Assembly: GCF_031877795.1 (NCBI RefSeq)
Contig: NC_133933.1
Coordinates: 63,500,984-63,564,983, forward strand
DNA length: 64,000 nucleotides
Source of the DNA: Strix aluco
Lineage: Eukaryota > Chordata > Aves > Strigiformes > Strigidae
Direction: 5' to 3'
Shown: positions 13,424 to 28,035 of the stretch, piece by piece
Position numbering within the stretch: the first letter of the stretch is position 1
Layout of the letters: each line of letters opens with the position of its first letter
Notes under the pieces: generated by a model
The model's input: the letters and a program-made list of their open reading frames with translations, nothing else
The model's database searches: none
What the model was told of the DNA's origin: nothing
Made by a program: the position numbers and the translations under genes

Positions 13424-16400
13424 ACAACCGGTACATTACAGCTTAATTATCTTCAGCGTTACTCCTCTGAGTAACTTTTCCCAGGCTAACTGGAGGTGAC
13501 AATGGTACGGATTTGCTGGCCTGATTCACAGTTTTGAACGGTCTGAATACCAGCTACAGTGTTACAGTGTTTCCCTGGCTGCTCCCCGCCCCCTCCCCTC
13601 CCCGGAAGAAATGACATCTGGGAGGTATTGCTGACTTTGCACGGCTCTAAGAACAAAGCAAGACGTGGTCACCTCTCATGCACGTTTCTGCAGTTCAAGT
13701 GCATTGCTCTTTTCCTCTGCTGCTGAGGGGCTTTATAATGAGAAGTTTAGTTACCTGTCTGCAAACACAGAAAGCTCCTGGTACACAGCTGTTGGATGAA
13801 AAAAGCATACCAGACCGTTTTCAAAACCTCAGATTAAATTTGATCCTGTAGCTGGATAACATGGCTACCTGAGTTTTGGCCTGACGAGGAAGGCTAGAAT
13901 CACTACATGGCAGTGACACTGCGCATAGCCCTTCTTACCTTCATCTCAGCCCTGCACCATCAGAAGAAGCTGATCCAAATGTTGACTCTTCCTGCATCTT
14001 TCTTTACTTGCATGGAAAGGATCTGCTTGGATCTAATTCCACTTCTAGTTTTCATTCTTTCTCTTAAGTCTATCCTCAGTCTGTCTTCTTAGCAACCTAC
14101 CTTTTCTGGGTGACTATCTAGTTCAGAAGGAAAATGAGCTGAGCGGACTTTTGTATAAGATTAGTACCAGCCGTTGGGCTTTCTAGTTCTGACATTCAAA
14201 GATTTCACCATCCCTGAATTAAGTTTAAGCAAGATGACTTTTTAGTCATAGTTTAGAGGGTAAGAATAGAGTAGAGCCCTGAGAGAATGTAACTCAATGC
14301 AATCAACATGCCAAAGAGCCAAAATAAAGTGTAATTTATGCCAATTTGCACTACCTTGATGGATAAGCCCAGCAGAATATATTAACAAATGATACTTCTA
14401 CAGGTTTCTGGTGCCATCTGCTATAATTTAATGTATAATTATGCCTTTAGTACAGAATACTAAAGAATGGTTGAAAAACCTATAGAACATATCTCAGAAT
14501 TACAGTAATTTCTATTGATCCCAATTATGCCTCATAAAGCTCTGTTGATTTTTTTTTCTTTCTTAAAGTGTAGGCTGTTTTCATAAAGGAACATTTGATT
14601 CTGATTTGCAGACTTCATAAGCAGAAGGGCTCATATCATAATCAGCCATATTTATCCCACTGCTGCAATATGTATTCCTCATATTGGGCAGAAATAAATT
14701 ACATGTAAAGGTAGAAAACTCAGTTTCACATTTTGTGATAAGTACAGAGCAGCCAGCTTTCTCGCAGGACTCGGATCTGCTTCTGAATCAGCGTGCGCTA
14801 TTTTAGAGTTTTCCTCAGAGCCCATATGAAGTCTGTCATTTTAAAATGCATAAAATACGGAGGTTTTTTATTATTTGAGTTTTAAATAAAACTTGATGGG
14901 GCTTAAACCACAGGAAGAATGTGTTCTATCATCATTAGAGATGGAATTATTTCTACTTCCCCTTATAGCTTCATGTTACCAGTTTTAAAATGTTCTTCTT
15001 GTTATCTTTGTCAAAGTTTTTGTTTTCCTTTGATTTATCAAAGTATTGGAAAATAAGTACTTGAACCTTTCCAAAATGACTGTCACATGCAAAGAATCAG
15101 TAGATTCAAAAACTTTGAGTGATTGCTTCCAAGATATAAAAGAAGTTTTTTAGACCTTTCAGTTGTAACTTGAACAAATTATTGCGAACAGTTTATAATA
15201 TTTTGAGCTGCAGTAAATTTTGATCCTTATTGTTTATCACCAAGAAAATAAACCAGTGAATTATAATGCTTTGTGGCCAACTGTATAAAGATATTCTGGA
15301 ACCTCAAGTATGCATTGAGTAAACAAATATATTCCACAATACCTTCAAAATTTAGAAACATGGAGTTGATTGATGCAAAAATAAACAGTAATAGACATGC
15401 TACATTAAGACACAGGGAGATAATGTGATCAAGAGTGAAGAAGTGTTTTTAACAAAATATTAGAGGAAATCAGAATAGGAAAACTTTTCTTTTTCAGTGT
15501 TCAGTTTTTGTTTTTCATGCATTCTGAAAAAAAATGGCAGAAATGTTACCAGAAGGTGTAGTTCCATGTGTGTTTGCTATGGATATATTCATAACCTTTT
15601 AGCACACGTATTTGTTTACATGTCTAACCTAAAAACAAACACATGAAAAGTTTCTTTTAAATTCCCAGGGAATACACATTAGCATTAAAGTCAGACCAAT
15701 TTATATGAGTAGAGGATCTCATCTGGTTTACAGTATTCTCCTGTTTCAATGTTTTTCTTTGTTAAAATATCTTTTCAAGCAGTATTTTTAGTGAAAGAAA
15801 ATAAATACATTGATACAGAACAGGCCTGAGGAAGTAATTAAACAAAGTCAGGTTTCAGAACAGATGGGTGAAAGGTAGCTATGAATACATTTAGCCTAGA
15901 AATCAGAAGGGAAGCCTCTTCTGGAACAGGCTTTCGGTGGGTATAGTGAGAACAGCAGCACCTAAATCCCTGATATATGAAGTGAAGAATATAACGTGGT
16001 CCTTACAATCACGGAGTCTTGAGAACCCAGGAGGTCTTTTCCACTGCTGTGTTCCTAGAAATAATGTGTGTGTATTTGTAGTGAGAGCAGTTGACTGTAA
16101 ATGGCCATGAAAAACTTGCTGAGAGAAATACGGTTCTGACATTTATTCCTGGCACAGTATTTCTTAACCTCTCCCTTCCCATAGTTTTGCGTACCAACCC
16201 CCTCCTCTTAGTAGGATGAGATTAGAACAACCTTCAAGCATCTGTGGATCTTGATATCCAGTCTTAAAACCACAGCTCAGGCCATTGAATTGTGATATAT
16301 ATACACCATAGCATCTGACAGTGCTAATAGAATATCTCCTTATTAAAGAAGTTTTCTCTAATTAAAGGGAATTGAAGGTTTTTGTCCTAACGCTTACTTC

Positions 16401-19400
16401 CTGAACACCAACTGGTGGAAAGAGCAGATTCCTGAGAGTTGCCTCAGATGGCCCTCCTGTGACACTGAGATATGTCTCCTACCTCCCCTGGATTTCCTAT
16501 TCCCACCTGAAGGACCCAGATTTAGGTCCTTACCTACCAGCTTTCCTTTTTCATCTTTTAAAGTACAAAACCTGCAGGATTATGATCAAACCAACTGTTG
16601 AGCTAACTTTCTGTTTTTGCAAAGTACTGGAAGAGACATCCCCAGGTATGATGCAGAATAATCTCTTGCCCCATAACCAGATCAGCTGTAAAACCTTGAT
16701 CTGGGTATTCATTTCCTCCTGTGGCCCATTTTATGGTGACTGCAAGATATTAAAAAAATGGAGTCTGTCTTTATAATGTCTTTCTTTTTCCCCATCTGCA
16801 TTCTAGCAGATTTGAGCAGGCCTAAAGGTCACTCTGCATGTAGCCACAGTAGCTTTTTAAAAATCTTTGAATGCTAATCCAGCTCTGAACTGCTTTGCAT
16901 TTGCATATTTGCTTAATCAGAAGTGTGTAAGGTCAGCACGGGAGCTTCATTAGGATATTCATGGCTAAAATTGCTCTGCTCATCACTTCTCTTAGAGTAT
17001 TCAGCCAAGCTCTGCACAGGTTGCAGACCTCCCTCATGCCCCTGCTGGGAGTGGCATAAAAACAGATCCAGAAGTAAGTGGGGAGGCTGGAACCCTCCAG
17101 CAAGTAGGGGGGGCAGAGGGATCTTGTATCATACCATGTTTTAGGCTGTGCTATTTTAGCTATTGAAAAAAATCAAAACAAAGTCTATTTGAGAAAGCAG
17201 AAGGACAAAACTGCACAGATAAGGAAGCGAAGAGATGCAAATGGCTGGGAGCAAGTTGTTTTGAAGAAACCTTAATTGTTAGACAGCAACAGTAGAAGAA
17301 TGCAAGGCCTCTGGGGCTGGGTTCAAATTTATCCTCTGGAATATTCCTTCCAAGGAGGCAGTATTCTTCAGAAATCTGCAGCACTGCCTGATAACTGACT
17401 GACTCCCACTTGTGTAGCTGTGCTATTGAACATACCAGTGTCTCTGACCAGGCAGCGTTGCATGAAACAGCAACCTCTACACATCTTTCCTTTTAGCATG
17501 TCAGGGGGTCTCCAAGAAGAGATAGTGTCCTTAGTCTAATCTTCTCTCACATTTACCTGCTCCCTTTTCTGAAGAGTTTCATCCTACTGGGGTCTTCACT
17601 TAATCCATATTCTCCACCCATTGCAAACATCCATTTATTCTTTCCTCTGCTGTTTCTACCTCTTTCTTCTACCAGCCACTGGTACAAAGCCTAACAGTAT
17701 AATTATTTTATAAAATAGGAGAGAATTTAGTGGTGGGGAAGAGAAAATGTTAACAGATATATTAAAGAAAACTGGTACATGCTTATCTTAGAATACTTTA
17801 AAACTTACGAATGTCAGGAAGCAGTTGTGCTGCCATATATTCCATACAAATGTTTGACCTTTCATACCTCTACCTGTCATATGGGATGCAAGTATTCTCT
17901 GTTTGTTTGGCTGGCAGGATGCAAAACACCATTCTGTGATACTTTCCTTACATGTTTTACCATTAATCATGCACATTGACTTCTATTATACAACACAAAA
18001 CAGAGAAACTTTCCAAGTGCAAGGACTATCAGAGATATATCCCAGGCTCATATTTTTCCTTACCATGTGAACAGACAACCCATTTCTTTTGTGACAACTA
18101 GGAGTTATAGTAAAGCTAGTTAAGGCTTTCAACTTTATATTTCAGAATTAATAGGGACTCCAGGGATTACAGCCACTGCCCATTAGGGATAACTGCAAAG
18201 GCTACTGTGCGAGTATGTTTGAATACTGTTTCCTCAAAGTAGGGAGATGTCAATAGAAGCTTTCTATACAAATTTTAAGAGGATGTTACAGGCACTGTGG
18301 AGGCAATATAAGAAAACTTGTAGTTCTGAGAGTACAAAGCCCATTAGTAGAGTTGAGAGGAATTACAAAACATACATGTAGAAAAACTGAACATCTGCTA
18401 AGGATGAGAAGGCTTTTTAAATGGAAAGTGGAATAATGCTAACAGATGGCCAGCAGGACAATAAAAAGTAAAAGTAAAAGTTAATTCCAAACATTATCTT
18501 ACAGGATGAGATTCTGGTGTTCATTACATAATATTTTGGTCAGATTTATTTTTCAAGATTTTCTAAAAATTAATTATTGTACCTCTGCCATTGTCATGTC
18601 TTTCCCCATCGTTGCCATTCACACTTCTTATAAAGCTTTATTTTTCACTGGGTCAAGCTTTGCCTGTCTTTTGATGAGACTTCATTGACTGTGGAAGTTT
18701 TGATAAAAAGTGATTAAAGTCTGCAGAATTTAGCTCAATGTGAAAGTAACCATGCAGGACTGTAATGGGTTTTCCTGTTCGTTAAGGTCATAATTTTTAC
18801 AATCAATGGTTCCAGATCTATCTTTACTGAGATCATAGTTTGCTTGCCCCAGAATAGTCCCCATCCCTTCCCTACCTTGTGCACTGTGCCAGCACAAGCC
18901 GAGGAACTGTGATGCACTAGGTCAGGGAACCAGAGCAGCTGGGAAATAATCCTTTTGAGATAAATTGTCTTTCAGCTTGAATCTGCTCCTGATTTGCACT
19001 GTCACTCAGCTGCACAACTGATGCTGCTAGCTCAGCTGAGGGGATGGCAAAGGATGTGGCTGCAAGAAGAGGAGGCATACGGGCCACTTCTTCCTACAGC
19101 AGTATCCCCTTAAACAAATGTCCCATTAAAGCCTCAAGTGAAGCTATCCGGAGCTTTAATAGGAATAAGCAAATGGTCCAAGGTTGGCACATCGCTGGAG
19201 ACAGGTCATAAGTAGAACTAATACATCTCCATTCTAACCCAAACCGTATCTTTTGTCAGAGACTAAACTTGGATGCAATCTGTTTTCTTAACAACATTTG
19301 GAGTGACACGTAATAGGAAAAAATCATCATTCGTGAGAGATTTTTGCCCTTGAAAATACTTGGAATGAAGCTTTTGCAGTTTGTGTGATTTTTGCCATTA

Positions 19401-22400
19401 TTGTACTCAGACTGCTTTTTGTCATTTAGCCTTGCATTTGAACAGCCAAATACCAGCTGTGAATAATAGCTCCTCACTATCTGAGCACTGCCTCTCCAAC
19501 CTGTGAGTAGGGGCAAGTTCTGCACATCTGACCAATGAGAGAGACTGGATGAGTTGTTTTTCATACAACAGGGTCTAAATTGTTGAACCTTTGGTTTTGA
19601 TAGAACTGTTATTTTACCGTGATGAATTAAGAAAAGCTTTAGAAAATCTGAAGCATATATTTTTTTTCTTTGACTATAAAGACATAATCTTACCATGTAT
19701 TCAGGGATCTCCAGTGATCAACAAGACATAATGAAACATTACAAAAAACTGCATACACCCATGATTAAGTAAGCAAATAGATAAAAACTGAAATTCCATT
19801 GTTAGGTCAAATGTTTTTATAGTTGGCTTTAGATGAAAAACACTGGTTTCACCCACACAAGATGGTCCCTAGATTTTTGCAGAGGGAATGTGGGCTTCTC
19901 TATTAAAAAAGTGTGGGCAATACTGCAATAAGCTGCTTGTGTAATAAAGGATTTTTCAGGAATATGTCTTTAGTTTAATGGTAATAGAGCTTACAACAGC
20001 TAAGGATCTGGCAACTCACGAAGTATTCTGTCTGTCTAGAGCTCAGCAAGGAAGACAGTTCTGAAATAGAAATCTTTTGATCTTAAAACGACAAAATCTA
20101 AATAGTAAAACCCCCTCTCATAAGAAACACAGGCTGTAATTATGGCACATCTATTATTTAAAATGTTCTTGAAAATTCACATAAAAGCTGTTCAAAACAA
20201 AGTAAAGCATTAGGTCAGGAAGTGATCTGTAATACTGGGAATATTTTTTTAAATAAATTTCTGCCACCTTTACTCAAGCAAGTGTTTGCTTGCAGTAATT
20301 TCCATGCAATACATAAAATGTTTGGTCCAAATGGGTTCATTCTTTCCCTGTAAAAATAGGTTCTGATTTATTCTATTTTGTTTTAAAGAGGACCCTGTGC
20401 ATGCATGTCCAAAGTGTCTGACAAGGCTCAGGTCTTTCCCTTCCTATACAGTCTCCTCCCTGGACAGCTGAGCTGTATTTGTGCCTGATAGATATCAAGT
20501 CTGGCAGAGTCACTGTTAACATGTTAGCCACAGCTATTATAAACAAAATTCTGCAATGAAACCGTCTCACAGCAGACATCAAATAACCTAGGAAAACAAG
20601 TGAGCTGGAGCTTAGTCATATTTGATAATTAATGTGTGATGGTTTCCAACCAAAATTAATTTAGTGATGGAGTAAAACATATGGAATAATGCTTAAGCTT
20701 ACATCAAAGGCAAATATTGAATACATTAGGATACATTATCTCTACTCTTTCTGGAGTACATTATGTTCTATTAAGATGTGATGTTCTAAATTTCTGCCTG
20801 GGCTTCTCTGAGAATTTGTGTGATGGCTCACAAATGTGTTCCCCAGTGCCCTCCTCTCTAGCACTCTTCCAATTCAGCTATCATTTTTTGTTTCAGATGA
20901 AGCATTAACACTCATTATCTGTCAGTGGAATAAAAAAAGAAAACAAAACAAAACCAAAAAGACCCAACAACACTTTTTTTTAGCTGAAACATCTTTCCTG
21001 GTTGACACTTCTGATGTTATCAGTAGGAAAAGCCTTCAAAGAAAATGGGTATCAAGCCTGAAACATTACATAATGCTGAGTTGAAAGACAAAGTGTTTTC
21101 TGGAATTTTAATTTTTTTTTAAGCAGCTGCCTTTAAGTGAACACAGCCATCACTGTTATAAAATATTCAAAGCCTCATACATATCAAACAGAAACACAGT
21201 TACTAGGGCAAACAATCTCACATATCTGTTAAACAAACACTTGGAATTTTTCCTGAGCCCACTCTAGGTCCTTACAATGCCTCTAGTTTTAATTGATTTT
21301 TATCCGGTATCCATTTGTTCTCTTTTTTATGGTAATTTTCAACTTTCCAGGACCCTGCTAGCTTTGTGGGGGAGCGGGTTGGCATGCAGTCATGGGAGAC
21401 AGAGATTAAAAGACTTCTCCGTGTTAGGTCATTAGCCATTCCACTTGCTGTACCGTAGCTCATTTTCCCATTCCTAATTGATCACTTCATTGATCAGACA
21501 TTATGGAGATGGCTTAGTAACCTAAGCCTTAGCTTTGAAATGCAGTAGAGACTGCAATTACCTGAAAGTCTTCAAGGGTGCCTGCAATTTTCAGACAGTC
21601 GGAGGCTCAGTTAATCAAAGATTCTGGCTAATGGAAAAGAGGGAGAAGAGCTGTTTCAGCTCGGTTCCCTAAGGCCAGGATTTTCAAGAGGGATCTGGAG
21701 AAGGAACAGAAATGTGCGTATAAAATTTTCTGTGCAGAAGTCTTGTGGGGTACCAATGCATTTTTAGAGGTACAGAAGCCCCTGTCCTGAAGACAGGTCG
21801 GCGTAACTGAGAGCACAAAACACCAGCTGAGCCATCCCTAGGATTAGGGATTGCACCCAGTAGCTTGAAATGGTTCACAAAAGGCTCTTCTGCCTGCTGT
21901 GGTCAGATTCTTTCTTCTGCTCGCCACCATATCTATCTTAACATGTACTGTGTGCCTTGCAGGGTCTTGAGGGCAGAGGGGCCTAGGGGTAGTTGCTACG
22001 TGGAAAGCTGAGGAGACCCCAAGTCTGAGATGGGCACGGGGCTGGGGCAGCCTGCCCAGTCAGTCCTCTCCCACATACATCTGTGTGAGCTGGGGATTCA
22101 GTTGTCAGCTACACATATGCCCATGCATGCTTCTGTGTGCAGACACTTGCCAGGATCTTCTGTCTTTTCCTCTTGGAATCCTTTACAGGGCAACAGCTTC
22201 CAGGGATGCAGCCAGCCTCACACTGACCACAGGTAGTGGCTAACTGGGATTGCAGTAGTGACCAGGACTGAGGTAACATGCTGACAGGCTGCCCTTGTAG
22301 TTCCGTGGGTCACTTAAAGATGTCTCTCTTGCCAGTTTAGATAAAGGTGCCATTAAAAACTGAGGTCTTTACCATTTTCTCTGATATTATAGGTCCTGCC

Positions 22401-23060
22401 AAATAATGTGTTCTTCTGTGTTTGCTAATTATTGCCCTACTGCCTGTTACATCAGTACATCATGCTATGGGTCATCATCTCCTCTGAAGACTGGTTTTCA
22501 GTGGTGTGCACATTGTGGTATAGAGGATAAGGTATTTCCCTTTGAAGGCAGTTTATAAATCTTATTGGGCTTCTTCATGATGAAAGGCACTATAGATATA
22601 TAAGAGATCAAAGCTGTGTAAAGATCAGTGGTATTTGTTTGCATGAGGTTTCTCTTTCTGTTCCTTCTGAGGATTTTGAGCTTCAAAGTTTCAGCTTTAA
22701 AGAAACTCAAAACCCCAAAAGAAAACTAGCAAAACCCACCATGTTACAGCTCGTTTGAGGTCAGGCCAGTCAAGGGCCACAGGATTCTGACATGGACTCT
22801 TCTCCAGCCTTCTTCTACCTGCCAGCAAAAGCTGGTGTAGAGAAAATGAGGTGCAGAGTGGTAAATTTTGGAGAGGAAGAATGCTGTTTAACACCAAAGA
22901 GGGGAAAACAGCTTAACTCAAAATGTGTTTCTGTTGTGACTTGTCAGTCTGCTAGCAAAATTATTATCATTTGTGGGTATACGGTAGCAATTGGCCTTTT
23001 ATTTCTTTTTTAAGGTGCACCGTATTTTTCGCTTAAATGTTTAAATATTGAGAATTTCAG

Positions 23061-23100
23061 TGTATGCTTCTGCAGATGTCTGTATGCTTCTGCAGATGTC
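23061..23100. repeat. Perfect 20-bp tandem duplication
   Basis: Positions 23061-23080 and 23081-23100 are identical 20-mers (tgtatgcttctgcagatgtc). There are only two copies, with no spacer. Confidence 0.95.
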
Positions 23101-24630
23101 TGTAAGAACTGGGAATAGAAATCCAGTAAGTTCATTGAAAAGCATGGACTGCAAATAATACTGGTTTTGTCTGCATTGTAGTTTAATATCAGATCAGTGT
23201 TCAGCATTGAGTAAGCCATCCCTCATATGTGAGCTTCTATTTTTCAACAGGATCACTACAGAAAATCTTCTTTACTTCATAGTGTGTTCTCATAAACAAC
23301 ATCAAAATAAACCTGTGACCCGTAATAATAGTTTTCTGTATTAGAGCCATACTATGGTCACACAGAACATACAGATGTATTGCATAATGTAGTAAGCCAA
23401 AATTTTTTTCAAAAAGGTAGGTGACCCTGTGTACCCAATCTGAAAATCCATCTCCTTTAAAAGGCTGTATTGTCTGGTTATCCATCATCAATAAAGCTCT
23501 CACTGTGAGCATCCAAAATCCACACATCTAAAAGCACTGATCTTTTTTTTTTTTTTTTTTCATTCTTTTTAAAGAAATAAAGGATCTAAATGAAAGGAGA
23601 AGGAGAAGTAATAAAGAACTGGTATGGATTTGTGTATGTCTCTGTAGAACAAGAGAGTATGAAAGCGATGAGCTAGACCCAGATATATGAGTGAATCCCA
23701 GACTTTCTGCGTATCACCTACACACTACTCTTGAGATAAGTCATACCAAATAATAAATAAGCTGTGTATCCAAGCAGAGTAAAGAACAATAACTTGTCCA
23801 GTACACTTTATCAATATAAAGTCATAGTCCAATAGCCAAGGGGAAGGATAGGAATCAGGAATTGAGTTTAATCAGTTGCTATTGCTTGTAAGAACTCCAG
23901 AGGCCTTACAGGAGAGACGAATGTAAATTAAGTCCAGTGGTGCAGGATAAAAAGAAGTTCAGTCTTGAGGTGGAAATGTTTCTTTTTGCGGAGAATACAG
24001 GAAATGTTTCTGTACTGGAAGAATCCAACCAACCATGAAAGTAAATGTTTCCATTCTGAATTATTTACTCTTTATTAGTAAGGAAAAAATATATATGAAG
24101 AGCAAAGCAGAAAGCATAAAATTTGAAATAGGTCTTCATGTCCCAGGAGGCTGTCCTAGGCCATATCCCACACAGGGGGCATCCCTCTCCACTGTCAAAG
24201 CTGCTCCCATTTATGTTAATTATTCTTGAACTTTACCCTCTCCTATCCCAAGTGAATAGCTTGACCACAAAATTGTCATATCAGCTTCTCAGGTTTTTTC
24301 TGTCATTCTCTCCAGTGTAATAACTGTTGTATTATTTACATTAAATGGAACAGCTTCAGCAGGAGCTAATGAGGCAGACAGTGTTCCTGCGTGTTCCTCA
24401 ACCCTACATACGTATTAGCATTTTGGTTTGGGGAACTTTCCTGTTTTTGAGAAGACTGGGTTTCAAATTCCTACTGTCTGTCAGGTCACATGGCTTTTAA
24501 AACTGTCACCCCAGTTTAGTATCTTAGCCGTTGGTTATTAAGTTAAATAGAAGAAAACATATTTACCTGTTATGTTTTGCCTAATGGCTGCACAAGCCTC
24601 TCTTGCTCGCTCTGTGCATACATGCATCCC

Positions 24631-24660
24631 CACGCATGCGCATGCACGCGCACACATGCA
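24631..24660. repeat. Alternating purine-pyrimidine tract (Z-DNA-prone)
   Basis: Thirty bases alternate strictly between purine and pyrimidine, made of CG, CA and TG steps. It contains several CpGs, which is unusual in this AT-rich, CpG-poor neighbourhood. Confidence 0.75.
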
Positions 24661-27600
24661 GACGCACGCAGATATTCATGTTCTGGCCCTGCTTTCAACA
24701 AACAACTTGTCCAGCTTTGTGAAGGGGATCCCACCAGCTTCAGGTTGTGCTGCAGAGCTGATGGCACCAACCACTTGAATTCTTTGGAGCGACAGTGACT
24801 GCTGCCCCTCCTCCCCCAGGAGAGGAAGGCCTTACACTGGACAGTGAGGGCTGGCTAGCTGTAGTGAGGGCTAGCAGTCATAGGGGAAGAATTGTGCCGA
24901 TACCCGAATGGTTAATTGTTAACTATCTCCTTCCTGCTCTGCTGATGATCAGAATAACATGTCGGACTAGAAGGAGAGCAGGATCCCCATTTGTCAGGCT
25001 GATGAGTAACTGAACGGGTTCTCTTGAAGCTCCAATATACAGCAAAACCTCTTTCATAGAAACAAGTGTTCAACCAAATAAAACTGATGATTTTTGGACA
25101 TGGAGGATTAAAAAATCTGTCACACTTTCTGCATAACAGTCCACAAAAGCCGATTTGTTCCCTTCCAAAATTTCAGGATTAGTCCCCAAATATGCTTGAC
25201 TGAAGTCTCTGCAAATAGCTTTATTTAGATGTGAAAGGAAAAATAACTTGTCTTGTTGACTCCATTCTAAGTTTCTAGTGCTCAGCACCCATGAAATGGA
25301 TTGCTTATGGGGAGATAATGTCTTTTTTGTGCCTTCCAAAGTGTGTGAAAAATGTCTTCCTGGTTAATAGGTTGATTAAAACTGTATATGCTTCAGAAGA
25401 TAAATATGATTATTTATCATACTTGCCCAAGTTAATGACAGTGAAGAAGACAAGGTTGAAATTCTGTATGATTTCGTCTCTTCCACATCCAGGGACATTC
25501 AGCACACAATATGCAGATGGCATGCCACATAAAGCATCGCATTAACTGTTAAACATTTTTACTTCCCATTAACTAATTTAACAATATGTCCCTGCTATTA
25601 AAGAAATAGACAAATTACAGAAAACTTCTGTCAGCTTAATCCCGATTGCTAAAATAGGCCATTTGCCGAGATGGGATTGTTTTCTCGCGTATCAGGTTTG
25701 AAACGTCTAGAAATTCGGCAACCACCAGCCCAGACTCTTGCAGTGTTGATTCAGCTCTTCATCCTTAATTGAGTTTCAGGCATGTAACTCTCTGGAGATT
25801 TTTGAATGACAGCCTAAATATTGAAGGCTATTCTGCTCTGCGTGTATGTTAGGTGACCTGAATTTTCTAAAACGATGAGCCCAGTTTAAGTCAGCAGATG
25901 CTGTAGGTGATAAAACTCACAACAAAAGCCCCTGAGACTTTTTTGCCAGACTGAGCAGTGGACCAAATTAAACAAGCATTTCCAGTTTGTTTTCATTTGC
26001 CACCTTCTACAGCAAAGACACTGTTACTGACCTTGGGCCTGGTGGTAGTGTGGAGGCTCCCGTGGTAAGCACGACAACGGTGGAGCAGCCTGCCCATCAC
26101 TGTTTCTGACACAGCCGTTTGCAATACTGAGCTTTTCATCTCAAGTTTTCTTATTTCTCTTTTTGCTTCTAAGCACCATAGTAGTATGGAAGGAGCTCAT
26201 GTATTATTAAGGATTAGCCTACAGGCTAATTAGCCACACACGTGGCCTCCATTATTCCTATGAGTAAATGTGACCAGAAAGTTGATGAAAAATCAGTGTA
26301 AATAAAACACAGACATCAGTTGAAAAGTGACTTGAAACAACTTGAAACTCACTACGGCTGTGCTACATTACCCACTTTGAACAGTAGTGTTGCAAACATC
26401 CCCTTATTTTAGTGTAGCTTTTTGCACAGGAAAAGCTGATGATGGAAATAAACTTCCTCTTCCATGTTTTATTTTTACACTCCCTTGATGCAGAAAGAGA
26501 CTAAGCAATTTTTTAAGTAAGAGAAAGCAATTAGGGAGCCATTGGACCCACCAACTTCTTTTGTGCCAGTGACTACTTCTAGTACTTAAGTCTTGAAACT
26601 TGATTTATTTTTTGGACGTATATTGTCTGGTTTTTGCCTAATTTTAGTTGCTCGGTTGCAGTAACTACATACACTATGGTATCTAGCTGCTATTGGTGTA
26701 CTAGGTACTCTCTCCCTCTATTTGTTCAGGGGTTTGTTGTGGTTTCCAGTAACTCTTTGCCAAATAATGAGAAAAAAATGAACCATCACAAAACCAGCAG
26801 AATGTTCACCAGATGAAAAGAGCTGCACAGTGAAATAAAAAAAATCCAAGCTCTCCCATGTTTTCATGTGGATTGAGACTTGATTTACATTTTGTTTGCA
26901 CACTTCTACACAAACCTTTATCTAGAGGAAACCTGTTTCCAGCCAAAAGCATAGAATAAAGCTTGGAATAAGATTATCTATGAATCCCTCTCTCTTTGGA
27001 AGGTGTGTTATGTTCAGCCTTATACCTCAACATGGATTTACTTGATCACTCTGTACTTGCCCTTTAAGTGTGATTCTACTGTAAAGATTTCTGTCTGTAT
27101 ATTTCACTATGTTAGGATTTTTTGAAGAGCATCATCTGGTATGTCCATGTGACTGGGCACTTCTGGATTTAATTCATCCTACCTGTCATAAGGGTTTTTT
27201 TTTTATAGTACAGTTACACTGTCCAATGGCTAACCATTACCAGAAGGGACAGCTCTCCTGCACCAGGACTAGCACTTGTCTAACCCTCTGAGCTCTAAAG
27301 CACTAGAAAACCACTTGTTTTTCCTCTTGAGTTTCTCCTGAACTGTGTTCTCAAGCAGTCACCAAGCTGATGGGAGGTAAGCAAGGGTGGAGCAGCTCTT
27401 TTCAGACGCAGCCAGCAGGTAGGTCAGGTCAGATGCTTTATACAATTCCAGGAGCACCCACTCATTTTAGTTTACTGCAGTGCAAGTCACCCTCTGAGCA
27501 GTTCTGTCTGTCTTTATTGACCGTGCAGGGAACTTTGGGTGGCTGATTTAGGCAAGTTATTTAATCCAGATAAAGACAGATGACCCAAATCCCACCTTAG

Positions 27601-28029
27601 AAACTAAAGGTAAGCAACCTCAAGGACATCATGTGATTTGCATTTATTTAGTTCAGTTTGGTACTTGACCAGTTTTAATGACATGGCTGCTTGTTAAACT
27701 TGGTAACTCAGCACTAATATGCACAAGCATAGGCAGGACAGGTATCACCATGCACACAGACTAACATGAAATACAAAAATAGTACCATTTTTCATGTGCA
27801 TATGATGGCAGTATTCACCACAATTTATGTAACATTGGATTACAAGCATCAAGCTCTGGAAAAGATGTCAACTATTACACTTCAGTTGCTTTAAAGATAT
27901 TATTTTAGTGCTGTCATGTTTCATAGAAAAACCATACTTCTCTATTATTCATCTGACATTTAAAGCTTTTTTTATGTTCTTTCCTAGGAATATAAAGACT
28001 TAATCACAAAAGACAGGTTTTAAGAGGAC

Positions 28030-28035
28030 TTTATT
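28030..28035 (-). terminator. Candidate distal TMEM242 polyadenylation signal
   Basis: The plus strand reads tttatt, so the minus strand reads AATAAA. It is followed on the minus strand by a T/G-rich stretch near 28003-28018. If used, the TMEM242 3' UTR would be about 1.1 kb. This is an alternative to the signal at 28628. Confidence 0.35.

Larger units (their letters stand above)
8591..28000. other. Intergenic AT-rich DNA, no gene seen
   Basis: I found no convincing exon, RNA gene or intact mobile element on either strand in this 19-kb stretch. Open frames are 60-146 codons, scattered, and without recognisable motifs. Contents worth naming are the (ATGA)n run near 10861, a CTCF-like motif at 13413, a 20-bp tandem duplication at 23061, and an alternating purine-pyrimidine tract at 24631. 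There are homopolymer T runs near 11780, 12068 and 23541. Confidence 0.6.

Noticed and set aside
19256..19696. 146-codon minus-strand frame
   Set aside because: It is the longest frame in the left intergenic region, but it has no domain, no supporting splice sites and AT-rich chance composition.
23061..23100. Possible CRISPR-like repeat
   Set aside because: It has only two adjacent copies without spacers in an animal genome.
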